From: Hygrocybe punicea
Taxonomy: Eukaryota; Basidiomycota; Agaricomycetes; Agaricales; Hygrophoraceae
Length of the DNA stretch: 64,000 nt
Direction of reading: 5' to 3'
NCBI GenBank assembly: GCA_963556145.1
Contig: OY744468.1
Location: 5,208,001 to 5,272,000, forward strand
Part shown: piece after piece, positions 18,550 through 29,289 of the stretch
Layout of the letters: the number at the start of each line of letters is the position of its first letter
Numbering within the stretch: the first letter of the stretch is position 1
The notes under the pieces: generated by a model
The model's database searches: none
What the model was told of the DNA's origin: nothing
Seen by the model: the letters and a program-made list of their open reading frames with translations, nothing else
Made by a program: the position numbers and the translations under genes

Positions 18550-20281
18550 TAGTGTTGCCGAAGTTCAGTTCGGTCTGGTTCCGACCCTTTTTGGCGGAAC
18601 CGCGAACTGAACTTCGGGTCTGGTTTGGCGCTGGGCCAAACCTGGACCCAGACGGCATCGAACCATCTGTCCGCGTTCGGTCTGGGTTCAGACGTGGTCT
18701 GAACCCCGGACCGACGTGGGCTCACCCCATGAGCTCTGTTCTCCTTGTGAATGGCAGGCACGTTGTGACGGCGAGTTCTGTTGTAGACCCGAATGGGAAT
18801 CTACGGAAAGGGTGATCAGCTAAGAAGTGATCAGAGGAGTTTAGTGTCTATGTAGTCTAGTCAATCCAACCCGAATCTGGGGTTCCAGATCAGAGGGGAA
18901 GTGAAGGGAGTGGAGTACGAAGACTAATATGGAGACGATACGAAGCGAGGACTAAGAAATAGAACTGAAGGGGAGCGATAACCTGTATTTTCTATATAGT
19001 TTGTAGTATAAGGGTACATCTTTTATACTACTGGGAGTGATCCTGTGCTGTAGTAACTATGTACTACAAGCGAAGGCTGTAACTGATAGGAGTGGAGTGG
19101 AGTGGAGGAATGCTATGTACTAGGAGATGGGAAACGTAGATACATGATATATGACTATAAACGTACTGATTCCGGGTAGTTGGGCTGCGGGGGAGCTGTC
19201 CGGCGCTGCTGCTGCTGCTGCTGCCGTTGCCGTTGCCACTGTCGCTGTTGCTGCCGCTGCTGTGGCCGTTGCTGCTGCAACTGCTGCTGCTGCTGCTGCT
19301 GCTGCCGCCGTTGCTGCTGCTGCTGCCACCGCCATTGTCGTTGCCGTTGCCATTGCCGTTGCCACTGCTGCTGCTGCTGCTGCTGCCGTTGCTGTTGTTC
19401 CTGCTGCTGCTGCTGCTGCCGGCATTGGATGAGCCGCCGTGGAAATGGGAGCGCGGGCTACACCCACGCTCCCACTGCTGCTGCCGTTGCTGCCGGCACT
19501 GCTGCTTCTGTTGCTGCTGCTGCTGCTGCTGCTGTTGCAGTTGCTGCTGGCACTGCTGCTGCTGTTGCTGTTGCCGTTGCCGCTGCTGGTGGTGGTGGTG
19601 GTGGTGGTGATGATGTTGCGGCTGTCCCGTGGGTGGTGTTGCTGCCACGGCTGCTGCTGCTGGCGTTGCTGCTGTTGCCGGCGCTGCTGCTGCTGCTGGC
19701 CGTTGCCGTCGTTGTTGTTGCCGTTGCCGTTGCCATCGTCGTTGTTGACGTTGACGTTGACGTTGCCGTTGCCACCGCTGGTGGTGGTGGTGGTGGTGGT
19801 GGTGGTGTTGCGGCTGTCCCGCGTCCGTTGGCATTGCGTTGGCATTGTAATCCATTTTGTGCCGCGGTGGTGTGCTCGCGATGTGCTCGCGGTCAAGTTT
19901 CCTGGAACAGATAATATTAGTAAAGTTAAGATAAATGTTGAGACTTACCTGTGTCAATGAACGCGACATTGTGTCACGTTCATTGGCCTTGCGTTGTTGT
20001 TGTTGGTGAAGAAACCTCCCTGTAATGGTCACATGATACCGTTTAACACGAAAAAGTAAGTAAAGAAATACGAAAAACAAATGAAATAAATACCTTAAAA
20101 ATATCCGCGTTCGCGGTTTGGACGCGGTTTGGAGCCGTTCAGGAAATCCGGCCAGCCTCGAAACCCTGAACCGAACCTGCGGTCCAGTTCAGCATTTGGC
20201 TGAACTTGGACTGAACCCCGGGTTCGGTTCTGGGTTTGAACTGGGTTCGGCTAGGTTCGGAACCGAACTACGGCAACACTA
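18550..20281. mobile_element. hAT-like non-autonomous element A, 1732 bp, CNG-rich interior
   Basis: Terminal inverted repeats TAGTGTTGCCG...CGGCAACACTA are flanked by a perfect 8-bp duplication, CGTTCTCG, at 18542-18549 and 20282-20289. An 8-bp duplication is the hallmark of hAT transposition. The subterminal regions are rich in GGTTC/GAACC motifs and match element B (30912-32051). The interior holds long CTG/CCG/TGG runs. On the minus strand a 47-bp intron (GTAAGT...TTCCAG, with CTAAT) lies at 19902-19948, so the poly-His/Gln/Ser frame looks like an exon of a spliced transcript. No transposase is present. Confidence 0.9.
18764..19171 (-). repeat. LTR-like sequence nested in element A
   Basis: About 405 bp that is absent from element B at the same place and recurs in reverse orientation at 48195-48619 inside element C. 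The element-C copy has TGT...ACA ends and a TATAAAAG box. Here one end is missing (the match stops at CCGGG before 19171), and the insert replaces about 30 bp found in B. It is probably a truncated solo LTR. Confidence 0.6.
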
Positions 20282-20289
20282 CGTTCTCG

Positions 20290-20960
20290 TCTGGTTGTGA
20301 GTCGTTGCCGTCCCATCGTCTGCCTTCTTGGCACTGGCCTATGTAGGGGTGGGGGCAAGGGAGGTGGGGCGCACCACTAGTCAGTATATAATAATATATG
20401 AATTTTAAACAAAAAAATGGTGTGGGTGAATCACCCACACCTGGTGCATCTCCTGCGGGGTTGTCATTTCCGTCTCATCGATCTCCGTCCTCTCTGTTGC
20501 CCCTGTCTCCTGTTTGGTTGCATCGCAGTCATCTGGGGGCCGTTGCTGCCCATTGGGTGTCCCTCGCCGTCTATGCCGCTTTCGGCCGTGGGATGTTGAG
20601 GCTGTGGTCGTGGGCGTGGGCGTGGGCATCATAGTAATAGTCAGTTCCGCAATATAAACACAAAGACGTGAATAAAAAACATACCGATGCGGGGGTGGGC
20701 ACATCACCACCCCCTCCATGGCCATTCCCCCGTTCCCATTCCCATTCCCGTTCCTGCTCTTGTTCCTGTTCCCGTTGCTCTTGTTCCTGTTCCCGCTCTT
20801 GTTCTCATTCCCGTTCTCATTCCTGTTCTCGTGGGCATGGGCGTGGGCATGGACCTCATAGGAAATAGTCAGTAACAGAATATAAAAATTAAGAAAAACA
20901 TACTGATGCGGAGATGGGCACATCACCACCCCCCCATGGCTGCCTGTGTTTGTCCGCATT
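20290..20960 (-). repeat. Tandem exon/intron-like repeat, about 215-bp units
   Basis: The block reading GATGCGG..TGGGCACATCACCACCCCC, followed by ATGG and simple repeats, occurs at about 20685 and 20904; a related piece lies at 20340-20450. In minus sense the units read GVVMCPPPHR and GVVMCPSPHQ and are followed by GTATGT. The unit at 20855-20903 has a complete 49-bp intron (GTATGT...TATGAG); its neighbour has lost the AG. The frame between is rich in HAHA and NRNENGN repeats. I do not recognise a protein family. Confidence 0.45.
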
Positions 20961-21400
20961 GTGAAGTTGCTGTTGCTGTTGCTGTTGCTGCTTGGTGTTC
21001 CCTCCTTCTCGTTCCCATTTGTGTTCCCGTTTGCATTCCCGTTTGTGTTCCCGTTTGCGTACCTGTGGTTCCCGTTCCCCCAGTGTCATTCTGTTTTGCA
21101 CTCCCTTTCCCATTTGTGCGTGTGGGGCGTTGGGCGTTGGGCGTTGTCATGTTGGACGTTAGTTGTTGGCGTGTTGAACGCGTGATTGCGGCTGTGTTGA
21201 ATTTTCAGGTCATGTGATCATGCGCATCTGTGTTGAATGGTCCGTGCATCACTCATTTTGGGTATATAATTGAGTTTCCGCTGCCGTAAACTCTCGGGAC
21301 ACAACCCCAAACAGTAGATATCAATTATATATTATATAATGTATTAAACAGTATAGCCTAAATAGGATGCCTAGGCATTGCTATAAATGGTGATTTAGGG
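20961..21400. other. Low-complexity and AT-rich spacer
   Basis: CTGTTG and CCCGTTTGTGTT runs (20960-21080), repeated GGGCGTTG, then an AT-rich segment near 21310-21350. No gene is supported. Confidence 0.5.
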
Positions 21401-21682
21401 ATTCCTGGTGGATTCCTGGTGGAATTCATCAGGACTCCTGGTAAAGTCCTGGTTACAGGTGATTCCTGGTTCTTTCCTGGTACCAGGAAGTCCTGGTAAA
21501 TTACCAGGAATAGTCCTGATAAAGTCCCAGTCAATCCCTAAGAATTCCTGGTAGGAATCCTGGTATTCCTGGTGGATTTTACCAGGATTCCTTGTAAATT
21601 TGAGTGGTGGACTCAGAATTTGGCTGGAAGCCATTCCTGGCTAGTCCTGGTAAATTCCTGGTAAATACTCAGTATTCCTGGT
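21401..21682. repeat. Dense TCCTGGT motif cluster
   Basis: TCCTGGT occurs 13 times and its complement ACCAGGA three times in about 280 bp, often as TTCCTGGTGG or GTCCTGGTAAA, at irregular spacing. It is not a simple tandem array. It may be a subterminal repeat field of a transposon or a protein-binding array. Confidence 0.7.
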
Positions 21683-22877
21683 TGACTCCAGGAGGATGTG
21701 TGGGGGAGTGTAAAGTCCTCTGAAAGTGTTTGTTGCTAGAACTAGATGTTGTGCCTCCTAAACCAACCTCGAAATGCAATGTGGGATATGAGATAGCAAA
21801 TGCCAAGGGAGAGAAGCGAGCGCACATGGAAGTGGACAAAGAATAAGCCGACCATCACTTATGTTACCTTCTTGCATGAAGGTAGTTGATTCCTTCGAAT
21901 AAAGTACAATCGGTACACAAAATAATGATAGACTTCCCATACCATGAACCCCAAAATAGTCTAAAATGTGTACTAGTAGTACACTGGGAGATCGCTTTAT
22001 GCTAGAAAATGTAGAGGACTTTTTTGATGGAAAGAGAGAGATGAAAGGCAGTGAAATGAGTAGCCTGGGTCGAGGGAAAGTTTTTTGATGGGCAGAAGGT
22101 TTCTGAGTACATTGGCTGAGCCTGAACTTCTGATGGCATTTGCCACAATGATAGAGCGAAGGCCCAAAAAATTTGGGTGTGCTGAGATTGTAAGACTGAC
22201 TCCTCAAAACTTTGGACTTGGAACTTGGCACATTTTGGTTGTTTTTGGGGTCTTTGAAGGTGGAAGTTGGGTGGAAAATGAAGGAATGGATGTGGATGGT
22301 GATATAATATAAGAGTACATAGGAAAAAGAGAGACCAATGCTGAGGAAAATTGATAATAAATGAAAGTTGGATTCATCAGCATGTAATGTGTCACTGGGT
22401 CTAGGACTTGGGAACAGCTGCCATAGGGAAGATGTGAGAAACCTACAAATAAGCAAGTAGAGACTGGATAACATCTTGGGGAAGCTTTTGAAGCTACAAT
22501 AAGATGACAAGGTGCAGGAAATCTTTTTTGTTGCAGCCAATAAAGAGGGTTTTTATACCAAAAATGGCAAACGGGGTATAAAAAATACAAGGAAAGTGAA
22601 GTGAGCTGACAGATCCTCACAGTGGGCTCCATTTGTGGTGAACATGGCCTTTGTAGGTGCAGATTTGGGGTGTGCAAGTCCTTGTCATTGGGGTGAAAAC
22701 CCAAAACTCAGCTTATTTGTACGTATGTACACAAAACACTATATAGATACTGTATAGTATCTATAAAAGGGAGTGTACTAAGGAAATGGAATATAATGAA
22801 GAGAGGAAAGTACAGAGAGAAGGGGGATGAAGGAAAATATAAGGATACATGCTCATAGAGATATGGATCTCTACAAT
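21683..22877. other. No gene recognised
   Basis: A 260-codon minus frame at 21758-22540 has the composition of non-coding DNA (many Ser, Phe, Leu, no motif) and no homologous pattern I know. No repeat boundary is evident before 22878. Confidence 0.4.
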
Positions 22878-23339
22878 ATGTGACTGTCACTGCTACGATC
22901 AATATAAAGTTTGATATATAATATAAGAAATTATCTCATATAGTTGGAGCAGTCACATGTGACTATCACACCTCACCCGAAATGGTTATATTAGTCAGCA
23001 GTTCAATTTTCAGCTGAAACCGATAAGAATTGAAGCTAGTATACATATTTTGAATATAATTAATAGGTAATTTGTCTTTTCTGAGACAACCTATATTTGG
23101 ATGCTTATGTAAGCATGTCCAAACATGGCCAGGATCACATGTGATTTTCTAGAACATCAAGTAGAATAATATCTCTTGTATAAAAAAAGAAGTTCCCTAC
23201 ATGCGATCAACTTTATTAATCAATGAATTAATTAATTATGAACCCTCATTGAACCAGGTCTGATAAACAATGAGTCTTAAAGGAACTTATAACTTGATAT
23301 GCCTGAAAATTAGAACATCCAACTGACTTGAGGATAGCT

Positions 23340-23578
23340 GAATCAGACTGAGATATATCCTGAGCTAACTAGGATAGTCTAGGCTGGTATTCTCAGGATA
23401 TATTCTGGCCCAGCTGGGATGGTTTAGGCTAATGTGCTCAGAATATATCCTTAGCCAACTGGGATGGTCCAGACTAATACTATCAGGATATATTCTGAGC
23501 TAACTAACATGGTCCAGGCTGACAATCTTGGGATATATCCTGACCCAGCTGGAATAGTCCAGGCTGATATTCTCGAGA
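23340..23578. repeat. 45-bp tandem repeat, five units (left arm)
   Basis: GGATATATYCTGRSC...GCTGGRATGGTCYAGGCT recurs with starts near 23351, 23397, 23441, 23485 and 23531. The mirror copy is at 43431-43669. Confidence 0.85.
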
Positions 23579-24113
23579 CATATATATACATATACATATA
23601 CCCTCCCAATTCTTATGCTGTCAATTCAATACTTTTCTTTTATTCACCTATTTATATTCATATCATATGACAATACTGTTATCAATTTTTTACCCAGTAG
23701 CATATACTTCAACATTCAATTTACTTATAAGTTTCATATTTTATAGCTATATTCAAACTACTACTATCCAACAGCCATTTTTGCCAGTCATGTGTATAGT
23801 AATTACATCTCTGTGCCTTGTCTGCGGCTCTTTTTTTGATGGCTCTCCTCATTTGCCTTCTCGGAATCTATGTGCCGTTTGGAGCGTTTTCTAGTTAGTC
23901 TTTTTTAACCATGTCCACCAATAATCACTTACAATTTGTTAGCAGATCAAATCTCCTGAAATACTAACTTTACCTTGAGTAGAACTTTAATCCATTTTTC
24001 ATGTTTTGTCTTCTTAGAAATTTAATTTCTCCATTCTTTCAATCTCAGAACAAGTAAATCAAATTGATACTACTGAAAACATTATCAGAAACATTGGTTG
24101 GCTTGATCCATGT

Positions 24114-24424
24114 CCAGATGATCAACTTTGAATTTTGTAATAGCTGCAACATTTTGTATTGCATGCTTCTCAGGATTTTCCAGGTGAAATTTTTGTGCAG
24201 CTGCAAGGTTTTATATCGCATGCTTCTTAGAATGTTCTAGATGAAATTTCTGCATAGTTGCATGGTTTTGCCTTACATGCTTATCTGGATTTTCACTCTG
24301 AAAATTTTGTATAGCTGTCAGATTTTGTTTGGCATGCTTGTCAGGGTTTTCATCATGAAATTTCTGTACAGCAGCCAGATGTTGTGTTGCATGTTTGTCA
24401 GGATATTGGACTTTAAACTTATTG
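24114..24424 (-). repeat. 57-bp coding-type repeat (left arm)
   Basis: Five to six 19-residue units of the type KFHxENPDKHAxQNLxAI; the frame is broken by one stop in this copy and in its mirror at 42585-42895. See the right-arm entry. Confidence 0.7.
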
Positions 24425-24448
24425 ACTGCTCTGATATTCAAGGTTTTC

Positions 24449-25069
24449 TTATGAATTGCAACTAATACATTTAAAGACAGATACAAATTCTGGGCAGTTA
24501 GAGCACACATGAGTCTGAATTGCAGTCTGAATTGCAGTCTGAATTGATGCATGATTTATTTTTGAGTGTATAAAAATGCTATGACTAGCTGCAATCACTT
24601 TCAAGTTTGCAATAGTCAACTTTGGAATCAACAGTTCAAATAGATGGTTTACAATTACAAATGACTTTTCAGATGATGATACCAGTAAGAGTGCTTTGTT
24701 TTTTGGCATGTAAGAGTGGAATTTATATTTAGCTGCATCTATACTAGCATCATTATTGGTTGAAGCAGGCATTAGTTCATGAAATAAGAATATATTTGCT
24801 TTACCTCCACCAATACATTCAATATGGATGTTAGCATTGACAGGTATATTTTCAGACTTGACAATGTCAAATAATTTTAAAGTTTTATTGTAAATGTAGT
24901 GAGCAAACATTTGAAAAGCTAACATATGATACAAAACCAAGAAAAATAGTAAATTTGATTCATTGGCTAATAGAGGTTGTTTGGTGACATATTTCAAGTA
25001 AGCTTTGAAGTCATGTTTTCTGAACAGATTCTGTTGAAGTTTCAATTTGAGATATAAACATTTGTTCAT
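24449..25069 (-). CDS. Hypothetical 206-aa protein (left-arm copy)
   Basis: Identical to the right-arm frame at 41940-42560. The composition is protein-like, with a hydrophobic stretch LLFFLVLYHMLAFQMFAHYI near residues 40-60 and a C-terminal CSNCPEFVSVFKCISC double CxxC motif that could bind zinc. It overlaps the start of the 57-bp repeat frame in another register, which suggests a spliced or frameshifted longer gene. Family unknown; it may be a fragment of a transposon protein. Confidence 0.4.
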   Translation of the reverse strand: MNKCLYLKLKLQQNLFRKHDFKAYLKYVTKQPLLANESNLLFFLVLYHMLAFQMFAHYIYNKTLKLFDIVKSENIPVNANIHIECIGGGKANIFLFHELMPASTNNDASIDAAKYKFHSYMPKNKALLLVSSSEKSFVIVNHLFELLIPKLTIANLKVIAASHSIFIHSKINHASIQTAIQTAIQTHVCSNCPEFVSVFKCISCNS

Positions 25070-25383
25070 AATACTATTTCGAAAATAATATATAGAGAAA
25101 TAATCAATGACATGCTATTTTGATCAAAAATAAGTGATGATTCCTGGAACATTTGTCATTTGATCACTTGACTGACATGGTCCGTGCACCCCTCTAATAT
25201 AGTGCGTGTACCACCCAAATACATATTGATATTTTGTGTTAGATGTATTCTCAGTTCCAAGTCCTTCTTGATAACAATGATTCTTCTAATTATCATAACA
25301 CCTCCTACTCCTGTTAAAAATTACAACAAGGTATTCATTTATTTATTTGATAAGGAAAGTGCAATTTAATTATCATCAATAAC

Positions 25384-25782
25384 TGTAATGCGACAGAGTA
25401 AGCTGAAGGTTTTACTTCACAAGACAGTTTAAAGAAAGGGGCTTAGATTCCGAAGCAATCAATCTTAGAGTGAGAAGAAGTGATTGAGTTGTAAGTGTGT
25501 ACAAAATATAAAGTCTACAATACATGCTAAAAGTAAACTACTTATATAGTCTAAAGAAGTGGCTATGTTAATAGGAAAGGAATCATGGCTATGCGCCAGA
25601 GCATATGGTGACAAGAGACGAAACATATGTAGAAGGAAATAACATATAGCATTTGTCGTATGATACAACTAAGTGAAGGAAAAAGACAGCGTATATGTGA
25701 AATGAATGACTAAAGACAGTGGAAGAGGAGAGAGAAAGGGAAAAGAAAAAAGTAAGTATATCTTATATAAGAAATCATAACA
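25384..25782 (+). repeat. Solo LTR, 399 bp (left-arm copy)
   Basis: TGTAATGCGACAG...AAATCATAACA with TG/CA ends; flanks ATAAC and ATGAC resemble a 5-bp duplication with one mismatch. Related copies are at 41227-41625 (inverted, in the right arm) and 44834-45211. Confidence 0.75.
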
Positions 25783-26004
25783 ATGACATAAGATTTGATT
25801 GCTGAAAAGCAGCAAAAAATTCTGAAATTATGACCATAGATGCTACATGTTAAGAGAATACAGCATAAACTGAATTTTCTCAGGCAGCAAACAATCCTGC
25901 TTCTAGAATATCCTGAAGACAATCAGAAATTGAGTCTTTGAAAGATTGTAAAACAGAGAATGTTCCATTCTGAATTCTCTAATGGGAGGACCTATTACTT
26001 TCAA

Positions 26005-26175
26005 CTACCTGAGCTCTTGTCATATAACCCACAAGCTTGAGGAGATGGAGAGGCAAATGAAGACGGAGAGGAAGGCCATGGCCATGGAGAGGATGGCCAT
26101 GGAGAAGAGAATAATGGTCATAGAGAAGAACCTGGTCATAGAGAAGAACCTGGTTCACTTCTGGGAGTTTGCTTG
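26005..26175 (+). other. Coiled-coil-like coding remnant at the arm's inner end
   Basis: The frame reads LEEMERQMKTERKAMAMERM and continues with heptad-like MEKRIMVIEKNLV. An 18-bp in-frame duplication adds VIEKNL here relative to the right arm. The homology between arms ends at 26175. No family recognised. Confidence 0.4.
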
Positions 26176-27178
26176 GCCCCTTATTTTTATTCATCTCTGC
26201 ACGCTCGTAGACTGGTTTTTACTTTAACAAGGGTTTCTGGGCATCAATCGTGAAAAGTTTGTTGCAGAGCATGAGTTTGATAAACATTAAGGAGAGGTAT
26301 GTATGATAATCACATAGACATCTATTCTAACATTTTCTTTGAAGGGAATTACATCTGAACAGGTTTTGGTAAACCTGGAGAAGACTAATGCAACTTTAAG
26401 TATTTGAAAAAATGAGACAGTGAAGATGGAGAATAATTTGAAGGAAATAGCCAGGCTTGCATTAACTGTGACGTAAAACACGTAATAGTATTATATCTTG
26501 ATATTTATCAGGGTTGTTCCCTACAGTTTTTGCGTTTCATTAGTCATCTACTTATCCTGACGAAAGAGATGAATGAATGAAGAATTTGGGCTTTCTTGAG
26601 ACATTAGAGAAAGGAACATGCAACACTGAGATGAAGCACTGTAAATTAAATTTGCTGGCATGGATTTTGGGTTAGAAACATAGCTTAGAGACAGTTTTTT
26701 GAAACAAAAAGCAGTTAAGCTTGTTAATTTTGGTGTAGGAAGTATAGGGTGTCATCAGAGTTTCTAAGCTCTGTCATTCCATATGTTAGGAAGTGTTTCA
26801 ATCAATAGATGGTTTTTTGGTCTGAGGGTAACCACAAGTGTGATTCCATCAAGTCTTTCAGGGAATGTTGTCCAGAGTATAGTAAAAAGCTTTGGAGGGA
26901 TACTGATAAAGGTATTATGGGATGATTATATGTTTTTTGTTAATGAATGAAAGAAGATGTTACCTACAGTTTTTACAGCATTTCTTGCTCCCTTTCACCC
27001 TGACAATTCTTTCTAGGAGTTTGTTAAGGAACAGTATGATGCTATGATAAACTAGCTTAAGTATTAGCATTTCAGTTTTGTATCTAAGTAAACCCAATGC
27101 TCATATAACATTCATATATTTAATCTCATCTACCTTTTCATAAAGGAGGAGGTTTTTATTATTTCTGAATATCATAAT
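26176..27178. other. No gene recognised
   Basis: AT-rich sequence with short frames only and no repeat match inside the window. Confidence 0.4.
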
Positions 27179-27996
27179 TACAGCCATTTGCATAAATGAT
27201 GGCACTTTGTGAAAATTTTTTGAATGAATAGAATAATATGGACTTAGACAAAATTTCTGTGCTCAATCCTGCATCTCATGAAATACTGCATAGATTGACA
27301 TGGTTACAGAGGGAGATTTGTACTATTTTCTAAGGGCTATCAGCTCCAGTAATTACATTTGGACTATATTTAGTGTATGATGAGTGGTGGATGAAATAAA
27401 GAGGTAAAGTAGTATTTTTTATGCCCAATATGATATTGTATATTTATAGTGTCAAAAGAGCTCCTATGAAGAAGATTGTAAGGAGAAAATTGTTCAGTTT
27501 TTCAAGGGCTAGAAGCTCATATACCGCATTTTTCTTCATTTTTGTCCTTTGAGTCAAATATTACTCTGTATCATATTTATTTGTATTGGGCTTGAAATAT
27601 CATATGAATCATAATTATGGGATTAAAGGACCAAAATGAAGAAAAATGCGGTATATGAGCTTCTAGCCCTTGAAAAACTGAACAATTTTCTCCTTACAAT
27701 CTTCTTCATAGGAGCTCTTTTGACACTATAAATATACAATATCATATTGGGCATAAAAAATACTACTTTACCTCTTTATTTCATCCACCACTCATCATAC
27801 ACTAAATATAGTCCAAATGTAATTACTGGAGCTGATAGCCCTTAGAAAATAGTACAAATCTCCCTCTGTAACCATGTCAATCTGTGCAGTATTTCATGAG
27901 ATACAGGATTGAGCACAGAAATTTTGTCTAAGTCCATATTATTCTATTCATTCAAAAAAATTTCACAAAGTGCCATCATTTATGCAAACGGCTGTA
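27179..27996. mobile_element. TA-flanked foldback element, about 818 bp
   Basis: Arms of about 375 bp (27179-27553 and 27624-27996) are almost perfect complements around a 70-bp loop. The ends read TA|CAGCCATTTGCATAAATG and complement CGGCTG|TA, so the target duplication is probably TA, as in Tc1/mariner-type elements. No coding frame. A diverged relic of one arm lies at 39160-39360. Confidence 0.9.
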
Positions 27997-28454
27997 ATAA
28001 GCAAGCTGAATTTATACTTACATCATTTTGTTGTAAAGTTTATATTTGTTATTGCCAACCAATACTGTAGCTCAAATTATAGGAGAGAATTTTTCAGTTT
28101 TTAATATAAATTTCAAAGCAATTGTGTTAGCTGAATGCCAATTACTTTGTTTTCTTTCCTCATATAGTTGGAATTTGGTCCTATTTGGTTAACATGTGAC
28201 ATCTCTCATATGAGATATGTTAAAAACAGTTCATTATTTTACATATGAGATTTACATACCAAATTTTACCTGTAAAATTTTATAAGAAGAGAATATAGAA
28301 TACTATAATAGTAACTAACCAAGAGACAATAAAAAAGGAATAACAGCTTGCTGATCTTAGTTCAGATAATTTTTATTTTCAAATAATATATTCATTTCCA
28401 ATGTATAGCTTTACTACTACTAAACAAATACAAAAGAGTCATTTCTAGGTGTGG
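27997..28454. other. AT-rich spacer
   Basis: No gene or strong repeat; contains a small CATATGAGA dyad near 28210-28250. Confidence 0.4.
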
Positions 28455-28975
28455 TTAGGCTAGAAGGACACGGAAGAGATGAAGTAATTAGAACAAAGTA
28501 GCCACAAAAAAAATATCTATTTTGGCTAAACATTTGGAATTGTATTCAAACGATTGGTTGTGGGAGATTGAAGGAGCTTGTAGAGAGGTGTGAGGTCTTT
28601 TTAGGGATGGTAAAGCTAGAGAAAAGGATTAGTAGAACTAAAATAGCTGAAAATGAGAACCTATCTAATTTTGGCTGAATATTTGACTAAATATTTAAGA
28701 TTGTACTTAAATGATTAGCTAAGAGAGATTGGAGGCTTATAAGAGAGCCATTAAGTTATATGGAGATGTGATCAGGCTAAAGAAGCATGAGAATCAAGGT
28801 TAATAAGATCAAAATAGCCAAAAAAACTATAATTATCTGTTTTAGCAGAGTATTTGAGTTTAAGCTCAAACAGTTAGCCATCGGAGATCAAAGAGACTTG
28901 TAGGAGGTCGTTCAGTCATTTTTAGATGTGTTTGGGCCTGGAAAGCACAGGGAGAAAGATGATAAAATAAATAAA
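28455..28975. repeat. Diverged tandem repeat, about 160-bp unit, three copies plus a fragment
   Basis: Units beginning GGCTAGAAGGACACGG, AGCTAGAGAAAAGGAT, GGCTAAAGAAGCATGA and GGCCTGGAAAGCACAG start near 28455, 28612, 28774 and 28936. Each holds AAAATAGC(C/T), TTTTGGCT..ATATTTG and GGAGATTG-like blocks in the same order. Confidence 0.75.
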
Positions 28976-29289
28976 AACATGCATCATGTCATAACTAATA
29001 TATGTAAAATGTAATTTATATCAAATTTAGTTGTGTAGAAGCTTAAATATAAGTATTAATTCTCAATAAATTCTTTATTTCTACATAACTATTCTAGTAA
29101 AGCAAAATTTTATTTTTATAACATTGTAATCTTACTGATCACAATATCTTTACAGTTTTATTACTAGTAAATAATATAGGTTTTTGAACCCACATAGATC
29201 CAAACTCATAGACAATATGAGAATAGATATGGAGTTAAGATTCCTATACCCACTAACTTTAAAACAAAACCGAGATCATCTAAAATAGT

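Larger units (their letters stand above)
22878..26175 (-). repeat. 3.3-kb inverted-repeat arm, left copy
   Basis: Reverse complement of 40852-44131. Coordinates of matching points sum to 67009 throughout, so the arms are colinear without indels except for an extra 18 bp (a tandem GTCATAGAGAAGAACCTG) near 26130. Encoded frames are identical apart from one residue; differences concentrate in the outer 100 bp. The outer end lies in an about 80-bp TCACATGTGA-bearing repeat module. The arm contains a 45-bp repeat array, a 57-bp coding repeat, a 206-codon frame and a 399-bp solo LTR. Confidence 0.95.

Noticed and set aside
19064..20080. Long frames in all registers rich in Ala, Leu, Cys, Gln, Ser or His
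   Set aside because: They are translations of CTG/CCG/TGG repeats inside hAT-like element A; only the intron-bearing minus frame has any support, and that as part of the element.
21758..22540. 260-codon minus-strand frame
   Set aside because: No domain, biased Ser/Phe/Leu composition, no splice context or homologous pattern.
23340..23578. CRISPR-like array
   Set aside because: The 45-bp units are contiguous and diverged, without unique spacers, and the genome is eukaryotic.
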